The position numbers were made by a program, and so were the translations under genes. A stretch of DNA of 64,000 bases, from the NCBI RefSeq assembly GCF_963517015.1, contig NZ_CAUQDV010000001.1:750001-814000 (forward strand), written 5' to 3'. A model generated the notes under the pieces. It ran no database searches, was not told the origin of the DNA, and saw nothing but the letters and a program-made list of their open reading frames with translations. Of this stretch, positions 48,988 to 57,125 are shown one piece after another (the first letter of the stretch is position 1; each line of letters opens with the position of its first letter). The stretch comes from an uncultured Devosia sp. GTDB lineage: Bacteria > Pseudomonadota > Alphaproteobacteria > Rhizobiales > Devosiaceae.

Positions 48988-50222
48988 TTGCGAAGGTCCC
49001 CGAAGAAGGTATGGGGAACCGGCGATGGCGCCGCCGTGGCGATCGACGGCGCCGCGATTGCGGCGACCCCCGGCAGGATGACCTTGCCCGAAGGCGAGTA
49101 GGAGTGGCGCCCCTGACGAACGGCGTCGGCTTCCTTGGCAATGCGCTCAACAGCATTGGAGACCACTCGGTCGCCGAACATCTCGCGCAACCATTCGCCA
49201 AGCTCGCCTGCCGACATCTCTTGAGCCCGTTCCAGACCTTCGATCAGTTCATCCAGATGGCGCGCGAACTGCATCTGCTGCTTCGGGTTCTCCGGCCAGC
49301 GATCGGTGAACACATCATCGTGGTGGGCCGGGTTGGACACATGAAGAAGCAGACCACGCTCGTTCGCAGCGCGGATCTCGCGGGCGATGTGGCGGCACAG
49401 CTTCAGCAGCATCTGCGACAGGGTCAGGCCGGCTTCGGCGATGGCACCAGCCATGCAGGAGAGCATTACGGATGGTGGAACGCGACCGTCGTACTTGGCG
49501 TAGCGGATGTTGCGGTAGCGCTTAACGAGCTGCAGGGCCAAAGTGGCGGTGCTCTTCGCTACGAACTCCGTCTGGTCCGGAACTTCGTCGACATCGGCGT
49601 CCGCACGATAATTGGCCGCTTCGAAATTGCGCCAACGGAGGTTGAATTCCTCAACCACCTTCACCTCGAACGGGGTGCGGTCATTGAACCAGCTGGCGAA
49701 GCCATAAGCGTTCATCGGCACGAAGTCATCGTCGGCACGGGCCGCTGGGCCCTTCGAATGGGTGATGACGCTCTGACGATCCGGAGTGTTCGCCTCGCGA
49801 AGGGCCGGAGTGATGTCCAGGTGCATGCCGTCGGCATAGTAGAGGGTGACGCAGCGCGTCTGACGGACGACCTTCAGGCCCTGATATCCATCGAGGGCGT
49901 GGAACAGCTCGTCGAGAATCTCGTTCGGCTGCATGGACAGGAAGCGGCCGCCCAGCTGGGCGACGATGTCGATGTCGAACTCGTCATCGGTCCCGCGATT
50001 CGAAATCGTGGCGTCGATAGCCATCGAACCTTGGGGATAGAAGTGTTCGATCAGGTCTTCGAAGGCATCGGTGCCTTCAAGGAATTCGCGAACGGCCTTG
50101 TAACGGCTCGTCGCCTTGCGATGGAGCGAGGGAGGAAGCTGCACATTGAATGCGACCTCGGCCAGGATGCGGTCGAGGGGAGTAGAAAACGGGTTAGCAG
50201 TAAGGGGCAGGCGGCTGGTCAT
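48984..50222 (-). CDS. CD-NTase (cGAS/DncV-like nucleotidyltransferase) of CBASS
   Basis: 412 aa, ATG 50222 with AGAGGT upstream. The active site reads YPQGSMAIDATI (Gly65-Ser66), then EFDIDIVAQLGG (Asp83, Asp85) and the third Asp in GMHLDITPAL (about 136). A helical domain follows. The tail is Pro/Ala-rich and flexible, ending HTFFGDLRK. On phage infection it should make a cyclic oligonucleotide that activates the patatin effector. It heads the operon CD-NTase, E2, patatin, DUF2235, preceded by an overlapping 31-codon leader ORF. Confidence 0.92.
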   Translation of the reverse strand: MTSRLPLTANPFSTPLDRILAEVAFNVQLPPSLHRKATSRYKAVREFLEGTDAFEDLIEHFYPQGSMAIDATISNRGTDDEFDIDIVAQLGGRFLSMQPNEILDELFHALDGYQGLKVVRQTRCVTLYYADGMHLDITPALREANTPDRQSVITHSKGPAARADDDFVPMNAYGFASWFNDRTPFEVKVVEEFNLRWRNFEAANYRADADVDEVPDQTEFVAKSTATLALQLVKRYRNIRYAKYDGRVPPSVMLSCMAGAIAEAGLTLSQMLLKLCRHIAREIRAANERGLLLHVSNPAHHDDVFTDRWPENPKQQMQFARHLDELIEGLERAQEMSAGELGEWLREMFGDRVVSNAVERIAKEADAVRQGRHSYSPSGKVILPGVAAIAAPSIATAAPSPVPHTFFGDLRK

Positions 50223-50289
50223 GGTGATTACCTCTGGTGTCCGGCGGACGATGGATCTGCGTGGCCTGATGATTGTTGGCGTTGAACAT
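50194..50289 (-). CDS. 31-codon leader ORF overlapping the CD-NTase start
   Basis: ATG 50289 is preceded by GAAGGAG at seven-base spacing, a stronger site than that of the CD-NTase itself. The frame covers the CD-NTase ribosome site and first nine codons, ending at 50194. The peptide is rich in His, Pro, Asn and Gln (MFNANNHQATQIH, then PPDTRG, NHHDQPPAPYC). Translation through it could gate CD-NTase expression. It was found by reading the strand for ribosome sites; no homologue is known to me. Confidence 0.5.
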   Translation of the reverse strand: MFNANNHQATQIHRPPDTRGNHHDQPPAPYC

Positions 50290-50421
50290 TTTTGGGCTCC
50301 TTCGGGTTGGGGATGCGGTCGGTTTATGAGTTGAGAACCGGTGCTCCACATTGACTATGGCAGCGATCAGAATGATAAACTAGCAGCTACCAACGCCACA
50401 CACGTCTATTTAATGGATGCG

Positions 50422-50443
50422 TTCTTAAAGATCAAGATAAGAA
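50422..50443. promoter_or_regulatory. candidate CapW operator
   Basis: TTCTTA-N10-TAAGAA, a perfect 6-bp dyad whose right arm ends 14 bases before the ATG at 50458 of the WYL-domain gene, in the divergent gap with the CBASS operon. CapW/BrxR proteins are known to bind inverted repeats at such positions. Confidence 0.5.
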
Positions 50444-50457
50444 AGTCGACTCGTTAG

Positions 50458-51396
50458 ATGATTCAGGACGGTCGTGAAATGCCCGCGCCAGAGCCTCTCA
50501 AACTCTCGGTTCAGAGGCGGTTGGAATTTATCGACTTCCGCTTGCTGTGGTCCGGCAGCTTCAATCGCCTGGACATCTGCGAGACGTTTCAGATCTCACC
50601 TCAACAAGCTTCGGCCGACATTGCTGCTTACCAAGAACGTGCCCCCGGAAACGTGGAATACGACAAAGCCTTGAAGTCGTACGTTCGGAAGGCCGGGTAT
50701 AAGCCGCTGTCTATGGAGGCGAATACCGATCGGTACCTTCTGCAGCTTGTCGGCATCGAAAGTGGTTGGATACGGCCTGAGGATACTTACTTCGACTCGC
50801 GACCTTCAGCCCACGTTGTCGCGCTTGAGCGCAAGCGTACTGGCTGGCAACAGCTCCAGGCTGTACTAGACGGAATTCGGGATGGCCTTGAGATCGAAGT
50901 TTCCTACAATTCCATAACGTCGCCAGACAAAAATAACCTGCGGTGGATTGCTCCGCACGCCATGGTCTACAGCGCTGGGCGATGGCATGTTCGCGCTTGG
51001 TCGCGTGAACGCAATGAATTCCGAGACTTCAATCTGAACCGCATAGACAGCGTGAGCGGTCGTCGTGCTGTTAAGGTCGACACCAATCTAGACTATGAGT
51101 GGAACACTTTTTTCGATCTCAAGCTGCAGGCCAATCCCTCTCTACCCGCGGAAACAAGGCGAGCAGTAGAGCACGAGTTTATGATGGAAAATGGAGTGCT
51201 GACGAAGACAATTCGCCTTAGCCATATCTTCTATCTAATGATCGAACACTTGCTGAATGTCGATCCGCAGAAGCTCTCACCGCAGCAACAGCAACTGCTT
51301 CCTCTGAATCTGGATGAGGCGTTGGCTGAACAGAAACTCGCAAGGAAGATGTCTGGCGAAGCTCTCAAACGTGCCTTCGGAAGTTCGGGGACGTAA
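50458..51396 (+). CDS. capW: WYL-domain transcriptional regulator (CapW-like)
   Basis: 312 aa (or 305 from ATG 50479, which has AGGA upstream). N-terminal winged helix (RLEFIDFRLLWSGSFNRLDI, then FQISPQQASADIAAYQ), WYL domain around residues 140-210 (LRWIAPHAMVYSAGRWHVRA) and a C-terminal WCX-like region. CapW repressors control many CBASS operons and release DNA in response to infection or damage. Divergent position next to a CD-NTase operon is exactly the known arrangement. It is joined to the next gene by a one-base overlap. Confidence 0.88.
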   Translation: MIQDGREMPAPEPLKLSVQRRLEFIDFRLLWSGSFNRLDICETFQISPQQASADIAAYQERAPGNVEYDKALKSYVRKAGYKPLSMEANTDRYLLQLVGIESGWIRPEDTYFDSRPSAHVVALERKRTGWQQLQAVLDGIRDGLEIEVSYNSITSPDKNNLRWIAPHAMVYSAGRWHVRAWSRERNEFRDFNLNRIDSVSGRRAVKVDTNLDYEWNTFFDLKLQANPSLPAETRRAVEHEFMMENGVLTKTIRLSHIFYLMIEHLLNVDPQKLSPQQQQLLPLNLDEALAEQKLARKMSGEALKRAFGSSGT

Positions 51397-52079
51397 TGGC
51401 TCTTCTATCGATGGCCCTGTTTGGGAGTCGAGCCCGGGGAGACGACGAGGCAGGCTCGGACGTCGATATCCTACTGATTACCGAGGAAACGAAACCTCGA
51501 ATGGTTTCAACCAATCGGATGTCTTTCTCATTTTATCCGGCGTCCTGGTTACTCGACAAGGCAACAAAGGGCGACCTCTTCGTTCTGCACCTCGTGCGGG
51601 AAGGCAAAGTCATATACGACGAGCGAGGCGATTTTGACTCTATGTCCAAGGCTTTCCGTTTAAGGAAAAGCTACGGGGAGAACGTTGAGCAGGCCTCGTC
51701 GCTGGGGCGTTTCCTTGTCCGCTACGGCGTACGGTTTGAAGATACGGTCGCTTTGAATAAACGTATCGCCTGGTGCGTTAGAACGATACTCATTGCTCGA
51801 GCTGCGGAGGCTGGCAACGCCATTTTCTCAGCCAAAGCGCTCGCTGCCTTCGCGGGGTCAAGCTCTGTCGAAGAGTTGATCAAAAATAAGGACTCCTTGG
51901 AACTCGACAATTCTAGGCTTAGGGATTTCGCAGGATTTCTTGATCGTTGGGGAGAAAGCAACGCGAGCGATGCTTGGCAGCCGCATCGTTATTTGGAGCA
52001 CTTCAGAACGACGGGCAACGAGCTCGCTTTGCGGACTTATTTCGTTGGCATCGAGAGTGGCAATGCAGAATATTTTTGA
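51396..52079 (+). CDS. MNT-type nucleotidyltransferase co-transcribed with capW
   Basis: 227 aa. Pol-beta fold minimal nucleotidyltransferase: FGSRARGDDEAGSDVDILLI (Gly10-Ser11, Asp22 and Asp24), followed by a helical C-terminal domain of about 110 residues resembling HEPN-like or KNTase accessory helices. Its ATG overlaps the capW stop (TAATG). MNT proteins are usually antitoxins that AMPylate HEPN toxins; no separate HEPN gene is here, so self-contained regulation or modification of a CBASS protein is possible. Confidence 0.78.
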   Translation: MALLSMALFGSRARGDDEAGSDVDILLITEETKPRMVSTNRMSFSFYPASWLLDKATKGDLFVLHLVREGKVIYDERGDFDSMSKAFRLRKSYGENVEQASSLGRFLVRYGVRFEDTVALNKRIAWCVRTILIARAAEAGNAIFSAKALAAFAGSSSVEELIKNKDSLELDNSRLRDFAGFLDRWGESNASDAWQPHRYLEHFRTTGNELALRTYFVGIESGNAEYF

Positions 52080-52153
52080 GCCAAATGGCGGTGCAGGCTA
52101 CCGGACCAGGCGCTTTCGGTCATCGCGGTGCCCGGTCCGAGGCCTTCCCAACG

Positions 52154-52207
52154 ATGTCTGCTTTTCAGAAACGACGAAACGATCTCAGCGTCTGATATGG
52201 GGCGCTT
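52154..52207 (+). repeat. dispersed repeat, copy 0
   Basis: Diverged copy: TGTCTGCTTTTCAGAAAC ... CTGATATGGGGCGCTT. See the consensus in the copy at 58471-58522. Confidence 0.55.
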
Positions 52208-52326
52208 AGTTGCCCACAATCTGAGTGAGGCGTGGGGAAAAACAGACGGTCGGGAAAGCGGACTTTGCCACTACGCTTCCTTGCAGCTGGCGATGCACTT
52301 TACGCAATAACCGCCCCCACTCCATG

Positions 52327-52352
52327 AAAAAGCCGGCCAGCATGGCCGGCTG
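52327..52352 (-). terminator. intrinsic terminator
   Basis: GCCGGCCA-GCA-TGGCCGGC; on the minus strand it is followed by TTTTTC. It ends transcription of the 52374-52667 gene, 22 bases behind its stop. Confidence 0.88.
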
Positions 52353-52373
52353 TTATCCAAATTATCTCTGGCC

Positions 52374-52667
52374 CTACTCTTCGGCGCGGCGGGAGAATTC
52401 CTTATTCACGCGAGCTACGGCCGCTGACAATAGGGCTGTTTTGTAGCGGTTGCCGGCCTCAGTGGCGCCAGCTTCGGTGCCCCGCGCGGCACGAACGTGC
52501 CTACGATCCAGGCTCTGCGCCCGGTCTCTGCGCTCGCGCAACCGTTTAGCCAGTGCCCTCAAATCGTCCGCAGACATGCCCGAAAGAGCTGGGTGCCGCG
52601 CCTCGGACACCATCGCTCGCTCGCCATTGTCCAGATACCGCTCTTCGTTCTTTCTGTTGCTGGCCAT
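52374..52667 (-). CDS. unknown basic 97-aa protein
   Basis: ATG 52667 with AAGGAG upstream and a good terminator behind, so a genuine monocistronic gene. Highly charged and helical: KNEERYLDNGERAMVSEARH, then LSGMSADDLRALAKRLRERR, and an Ala/Glu-rich end. No membrane segment. It may bind nucleic acid; the family is not recognised. Confidence 0.75.
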   Translation of the reverse strand: MASNRKNEERYLDNGERAMVSEARHPALSGMSADDLRALAKRLRERRDRAQSLDRRHVRAARGTEAGATEAGNRYKTALLSAAVARVNKEFSRRAEE

Positions 52668-52926
52668 TGCTCTTCTCCTTAGGTGTATGAAGGCGAATGC
52701 AAATACCGAAGCACCGTTCCCCAATCCAGGTGCGATCCATTGTCTCGCCACCCAACTCCCCTTCGCCCCACAATCCATGCAAGGGTAGCTGCAGCCGCGC
52801 GGCTGAAAATGCGAATGTTGCCAATGGCGGCATCAAGCCAGCGAAGAGAAAATTCAATTGGGTAACGGCTCTGGAATCCCCGGAATCTGCGGCTGCCAGA
52901 GGCACGCTTGAGCTCTTGGCCGCTCA

Positions 52927-54009
52927 CTAGCGACTGGCTGGCCCGTTTTCCTGGTCGGGGATATTGAGGCGGTCGTTAGTGAACTGCGACCAGACAGCGA
53001 TGAACAAGGCAGCCACCAGCGGGCCCAGTACGAAGCCGTTCACACCGAACAGGGATAGACCGCCCAGCGTGGAGATCAACACCACATAGTCGGGCATTCT
53101 GGTCTCTCGGCCAACCAGCAGTGGCCGCAGAAGGTTGTCGATCATGCTGATGACCAAGGCGCCTACCAGTGCCAGAATGATGGCCTTGGTCATTTCCCCA
53201 TTGAGGCCGAGGTAGACGGAAAACGGCGCCCAGACGAGTATTGCACCAACCGCCGGCAGGAGCGACAACACGGCCATGACGACGCCCCATAGGAGCGGGG
53301 CGTCAATGCCAAGTGCCCAGAATGTCAATCCGCCAAGCCCGCCCTGAATGACGGCAATGAGCAGATTTCCCCGGACGGTTGCCTTCACGACCGAGACGAA
53401 TTTTGCGGCGATTTCGTCCGTGCGATGCCGGTCGAGCGGAATGGCATTGCGGATCATTCCGGTGAGCGGCTTGCTGTCGCGGAACAGGAAAAACAGCAGA
53501 TACAGCATGATCGCCAGACCGATGACGAATTGCAGCGTCGACTGGCCAACACCGAGCGCACCGCTGGCTATTGTTTGGCTGGCCGTCGAGAGCGCTGACA
53601 CGATACTTTCCTGGATTTCTTCCAGATTGCTCAGGTTCATCCCCGCCAGAGCGTTATTGGCGAAATCCGGCAACATGTTTTGAAGATGGGCCAGAGCATC
53701 GGCCAAGGTGTAGTCGCTGTCTCGCACCTGCCGGTAGAGCGAGGCGGCTTCGACCGATAGCGAGGTGATGATCAAGATCGCTGGAATGAGCACAACGCAA
53801 ACGCAGACCAGCACACTGGTAACAGCCGCCAGACTGCGTTGCCCGCGAAACATCACAGTCAGGCGCCGTTGCAGGGGGTTGAACAGAATTGCGAGGATGA
53901 CAGCCCACAGAATGGCGCTGAAGTACGGCAGCAGGAGCAAGGCGAACGCCGCCGTAATCGCCACGACCAGCGCCAGAAAGGTGAAGTTTTGAATGCTCTG
54001 CCTAGTCAA
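52927..54009 (-). CDS. AI-2E family transporter (membrane permease)
   Basis: 360-aa inner-membrane protein with about eight hydrophobic helices: FLALVVAITAAFALLLL and FSAILWAVILAILF at the start, a charged central stretch (QVRDSDYTLADALAHLQNML), and VFALLSLLPAVGA- and GGLSLFGVNGFVLGP-type helices at the end. The family contains TqsA-like AI-2 exporters and ion antiporters; the substrate is not predictable. It stands alone. Confidence 0.9.
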   Translation of the reverse strand: MTRQSIQNFTFLALVVAITAAFALLLLPYFSAILWAVILAILFNPLQRRLTVMFRGQRSLAAVTSVLVCVCVVLIPAILIITSLSVEAASLYRQVRDSDYTLADALAHLQNMLPDFANNALAGMNLSNLEEIQESIVSALSTASQTIASGALGVGQSTLQFVIGLAIMLYLLFFLFRDSKPLTGMIRNAIPLDRHRTDEIAAKFVSVVKATVRGNLLIAVIQGGLGGLTFWALGIDAPLLWGVVMAVLSLLPAVGAILVWAPFSVYLGLNGEMTKAIILALVGALVISMIDNLLRPLLVGRETRMPDYVVLISTLGGLSLFGVNGFVLGPLVAALFIAVWSQFTNDRLNIPDQENGPASR

Positions 54010-54425
54010 ACGTGTCGTCCTCGGTCATGTAATGGACTGCAAATGTCCATCGACCGAACGCAGAGTACCTTCGATAGGTTGTGTCTGCTCTGCGAGAACC
54101 TGCTAAATTCACCAATCTACACGACACTTTCGCTCGTTTTGTCGCGCCGAAGGCAGCTTTTGGGAAACGTGGAATGGTCGGTCGAACGGCCGGAATAGGG
54201 CGCGTCGCTGCCAGAATGCTGCCGAACCAATCCCGACAGCTGAAATTAGCTGGCGGCTTTTCAAAAGCTGCATATCCGACCATTTGCGCTAGAATTCACA
54301 GAGGGAACGCCTGTGTGCCTCAGCTACAATAAAGCTACGTTTTCACGGATGGCCTCCCCCCACAGCAGACGGTGGATCGTTCACAGGGTTGCGCCGTTCC
54401 CGTTGGGATGGGTTGGAGGTGAATG
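54010..54425. other. intergenic, holds repeat copy 1
   Basis: No supported gene in 416 bases. It contains a diverged dispersed-repeat copy at about 54153-54207 (GCAGCTTTTGGGAA ... CCGGAATAGGGCGCGT) and the upstream region of the GFA gene. Confidence 0.5.
54153..54207 (+). repeat. dispersed repeat, copy 1
   Basis: GCAGCTTTTGGGAAACG ... CCGGAATAGGGCGCGT; diverged at the left end. Confidence 0.5.
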
Positions 54426-54806
54426 ATGGCAAGGCAGTATACCGGTGGCTGCAAATGCGGGGAGGTACGCTACGTGCTCGAAGGCGAGCCGTTCAAGGCA
54501 GGGATTTGTCACTGCACTGATTGCAGGCGCGAGACGGGGTCCGCATTCCTCTACTATGCTGATTGGAAGCCTGACCAGATCAAGGTGACCGGAGGCTATG
54601 CAACCTACGAAGGACGGAGTTTCTGTCCGACATGTGGCAGCAGGCTCTTCCACCTTGGGGATGTGCAGGCTGAAATTGCTGTCGGCTCGCTGGATGTAGC
54701 GCCAGCTGCGCTGTTGCCGCTGCGGGAAGGGTGGATCAAGCGACGCGAGCCCTGGTTGGCGCCGGTTGAAGGAGCCCAACAATTCCACGAAGATACCGAT
54801 GTCTGA
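54426..54806 (+). CDS. GFA family protein (CENP-V/GFA fold)
   Basis: 126-aa zinc protein related to glutathione-dependent formaldehyde-activating enzyme. Cysteine ligands: GGCKCGEVRY, ICHCTDCRRETGS and FCPTCGSRLF, the complete GFA pattern. ATG 54426 has GGAGG six bases upstream. Real substrates of most members are unknown. Its stop overlaps the exoD start by eight bases. Confidence 0.92.
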   Translation: MARQYTGGCKCGEVRYVLEGEPFKAGICHCTDCRRETGSAFLYYADWKPDQIKVTGGYATYEGRSFCPTCGSRLFHLGDVQAEIAVGSLDVAPAALLPLREGWIKRREPWLAPVEGAQQFHEDTDV

Positions 54807-55413
54807 AACCTGGTCAGCTGAGCGGCATAAGACTGGAGACACCGGCGTCCTGACGGAACTGGTCGACGACCTCAAGCAGCGCGTCGAGGCAGGCGAACGC
54901 ATCTCCATTGGCTTGATCCAGCGGATCGCCGGCGGACGGGCGGCGGGTCCCATACTGCTTCTTCCTGCTCTGGTGGTCGTCTCGCCGCTCAGCGCCATAC
55001 CAGGGGTGCCGACCATCGTCGGGCTCAATACGATCCTCGTCGCTGGGCAGGTAGCTTTGGGGCGGGACCATCTCTGGCTTCCCAACTGGCTGACCAAGCG
55101 GGCGGTGCCGAGCAAATATGGTGCCAGGCTTCTCAAATATTTGGGCCGCTTCAGTCAGGTGGCCGATGGCATCGCCAAGCCGCGCGCCAAGGCGGTGATC
55201 GCTCCTCTCACACGGCGGGTGGGCGCAGGCATTTGTGTAGCGGTGGCCTGCCTCATGCCGGCCATGGAAATCATTCCGTTCACCTCGACTTGGGCTGCAG
55301 GCATCATCGCGCTCTATGCGCTGGCGATCACGGCAAGGGATGGATTTCTCACCCTGGCTTGGTTGGCCCTCGTCGTCGCCGTGGTCTCGGTCGCTTTGTT
55401 GGTCTTTGCGTGA
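54799..55413 (+). CDS. exoD: ExoD family exopolysaccharide-related membrane protein
   Basis: 204 aa. ExoD affects exopolysaccharide production and alkali tolerance in rhizobia. Recognised by GERISIGLIQRIAGGRAAGP, LLLPALVVVSPLSAIPGVPT, LGRDHLWLPNWL and two C-terminal hydrophobic helices. About four membrane segments. ATG 54799 overlaps the GFA stop, so the two genes are coupled although their functions are not obviously linked. Confidence 0.9.
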   Translation: MSETWSAERHKTGDTGVLTELVDDLKQRVEAGERISIGLIQRIAGGRAAGPILLLPALVVVSPLSAIPGVPTIVGLNTILVAGQVALGRDHLWLPNWLTKRAVPSKYGARLLKYLGRFSQVADGIAKPRAKAVIAPLTRRVGAGICVAVACLMPAMEIIPFTSTWAAGIIALYALAITARDGFLTLAWLALVVAVVSVALLVFA

Positions 55414-55573
55414 ACCATCCGGGCCGGCCATCGGTCGCCGTCAACTAGACAGCGGCTAAGGCATACATCGCCCCGCCTCCGAGAACACTGCGCCTGACAC
55501 CGCGGCCCGCTTCCCGGCCACCAGAAAGCGGACTGTCCCAAGTCACCCCACGCAAGTTGCTGGGCGAATGGGG

Positions 55574-55626
55574 ATGTCCGCTTCCGGGAACTCACCAAGG
55601 GTCGTCTAATGACCGAAATGGCGCGC
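55574..55626 (+). repeat. dispersed repeat, copy 2
   Basis: TGTCCGCTTCCGGGAACTC ... AATGACCGAAATGGCGCG; close to consensus. Confidence 0.65.
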
Positions 55627-55664
55627 GAAGCGGCTAACAAATCCTAGGTAATTGCAAACTGGAC

Positions 55665-55691
55665 TTGGCGAGGCGCATACCGCCTCGCCAA
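55665..55691 (-). terminator. terminator of the sugar dehydrogenase gene
   Basis: TTGGCGAGGCG-CATAC-CGCCTCGCCAA, perfect 11-bp stem, 11 bases behind the stop of the minus-strand gene. Confidence 0.8.
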
Positions 55692-55701
55692 ATTGTCTCA
55701 T

Positions 55702-56931
55702 TCAGGAATTGGCTTTGCTCAGGCGCAGGATTGAGGAAGTCCCGGCATCGGGATTCTCCGTTACTGCATAGACGGCGCCGTCGGGTCCCACCTTGACATC
55801 GCGCACCCGCGCATCAAGCGGCACGCGCTCTTCGGAAGCGACCTGGTCGCCGTCAAGGTGCACGATGACGACACCTTTGGTCACAAGGCCACCTATCAAG
55901 AAAGCGCCGTCCCATTCGGGGAATTCTGAGCCATCATAATAGGCCATGCCGGACGGGGCGATCACCGGGTCCCAATAGTAGACCGGCTGCGTCGTGTCCT
56001 CGGTCGCGGTAATACCGTCGCCGATTGGAGCCCCGCTATAGTCGATGCCATAGGTCACTTCGGGCCAGCCATAGTTGACGCCGGCCTCCGGTCGATTGAG
56101 CTCATCGCCGCCCTTGGGGCCATGTTCGACAGTCCAGAGACGACCTTCTCCGTCAAGGGCTGCCGACTGCATGTTGCGATGGCCAAGACTCCAGATTTCG
56201 GGCAACGCGCCTTCCGTCTCCACGAAGGGATTGTCCGGCAAGGCCGCACCGTCGGCATTGATACGGAAGACCTTGCCTAGACCGCTGCCGATATCCTGGG
56301 CCTGGTTGCGCGTTTCGACATCGGAGCGCTCGCCGACAGTCACGAACAGGGCGCCATCGGGCGTAAAGACGAGACGGGAACCGAAGTGCTTGTCGCCGTC
56401 ATAGGTAGGCATCTGCTGGAAGATGACTTTCACATCGTCGAGCGCGCCGCCATTGGCGTCATCCGGGGTCAATACGGCAGACGCAACGCTGGTGCCATTG
56501 CCGCTATCACGCGGCTCGGAGAACGAGAAATAGATCCGCCCTGACGTTTCATAGTCTGGCGCCAGCGCCACATCGAGAAGCCCGCCCTGGCCACGCGCGT
56601 CGACCTCTGGCACGCCGGAAATAGCCTCGCCCGCTTCGCCTTTTGCTGTGACGATATGCATGTCGCCCGCCTTGGTGGTCACGAGCATTCGGCCGTCGGG
56701 AAGAAATTCCATGGCCCAGAGCTGCGACAAATCCTCTGCGATGACCGTAGTCTCGACTTCGGGCATTTCCGCTGGTTGCGGCGCGCGGGTCTGGCCCTCA
56801 AAGGCCGGCTGCTGATTTGCGGCACTGGGCGCCTGGGTCTCGACTGAGCCGCTCTCCTGGCCAAGGGCCACGGCTGGCATCAATGACGCGCAAAGCGCGG
56901 TACTCGCGAGCAATAGGGGTATCGTGCGCAT
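55702..56931 (-). CDS. PQQ-dependent aldose sugar dehydrogenase family (YliI/Asd-like)
   Basis: 409-aa periplasmic six-bladed beta-propeller. Signal peptide MRTIPLLLASTALCASLMPA with cleavage near VALGQ; a Gln/Pro/Ala linker precedes the propeller. Family motifs: QLWAMEFLPDGRMLVTTKAG, GQGGLLDVALAPDY, KVFRINADG, LGHRNMQSAAL, EHGPKGGDELN, APSGMAYYDG, DVKVGPDGAVYAVTEN. The catalytic base corresponds to the His in the QGGLLDV-LGHRN architecture. It oxidises aldoses to lactones if PQQ is available. No pqq genes in the window. Confidence 0.9.
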   Translation of the reverse strand: MRTIPLLLASTALCASLMPAVALGQESGSVETQAPSAANQQPAFEGQTRAPQPAEMPEVETTVIAEDLSQLWAMEFLPDGRMLVTTKAGDMHIVTAKGEAGEAISGVPEVDARGQGGLLDVALAPDYETSGRIYFSFSEPRDSGNGTSVASAVLTPDDANGGALDDVKVIFQQMPTYDGDKHFGSRLVFTPDGALFVTVGERSDVETRNQAQDIGSGLGKVFRINADGAALPDNPFVETEGALPEIWSLGHRNMQSAALDGEGRLWTVEHGPKGGDELNRPEAGVNYGWPEVTYGIDYSGAPIGDGITATEDTTQPVYYWDPVIAPSGMAYYDGSEFPEWDGAFLIGGLVTKGVVIVHLDGDQVASEERVPLDARVRDVKVGPDGAVYAVTENPDAGTSSILRLSKANS

Positions 56932-57125
56932 CGGTATCTCCTATGACGGCTGGTGATCGAGCATGGTCAGGAAAAGTGACGCTCGAATGGAGTTGGGCAA
57001 AGTCGCCTGTGACTAGACGGCTCCACCACGGTCTACGTTCCTCGTTGGGGGATCACATGCCAGTGTAGTCGGGGCTCAAAGCTTTGGGCGAAGGCGCGTC
57101 AACGCCCTCGCCTGATATGGCAACG

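Noticed and set aside
49011..50285. 424-codon open frame on the plus strand
   Set aside because: Shadow of the CD-NTase gene with its conserved active site.
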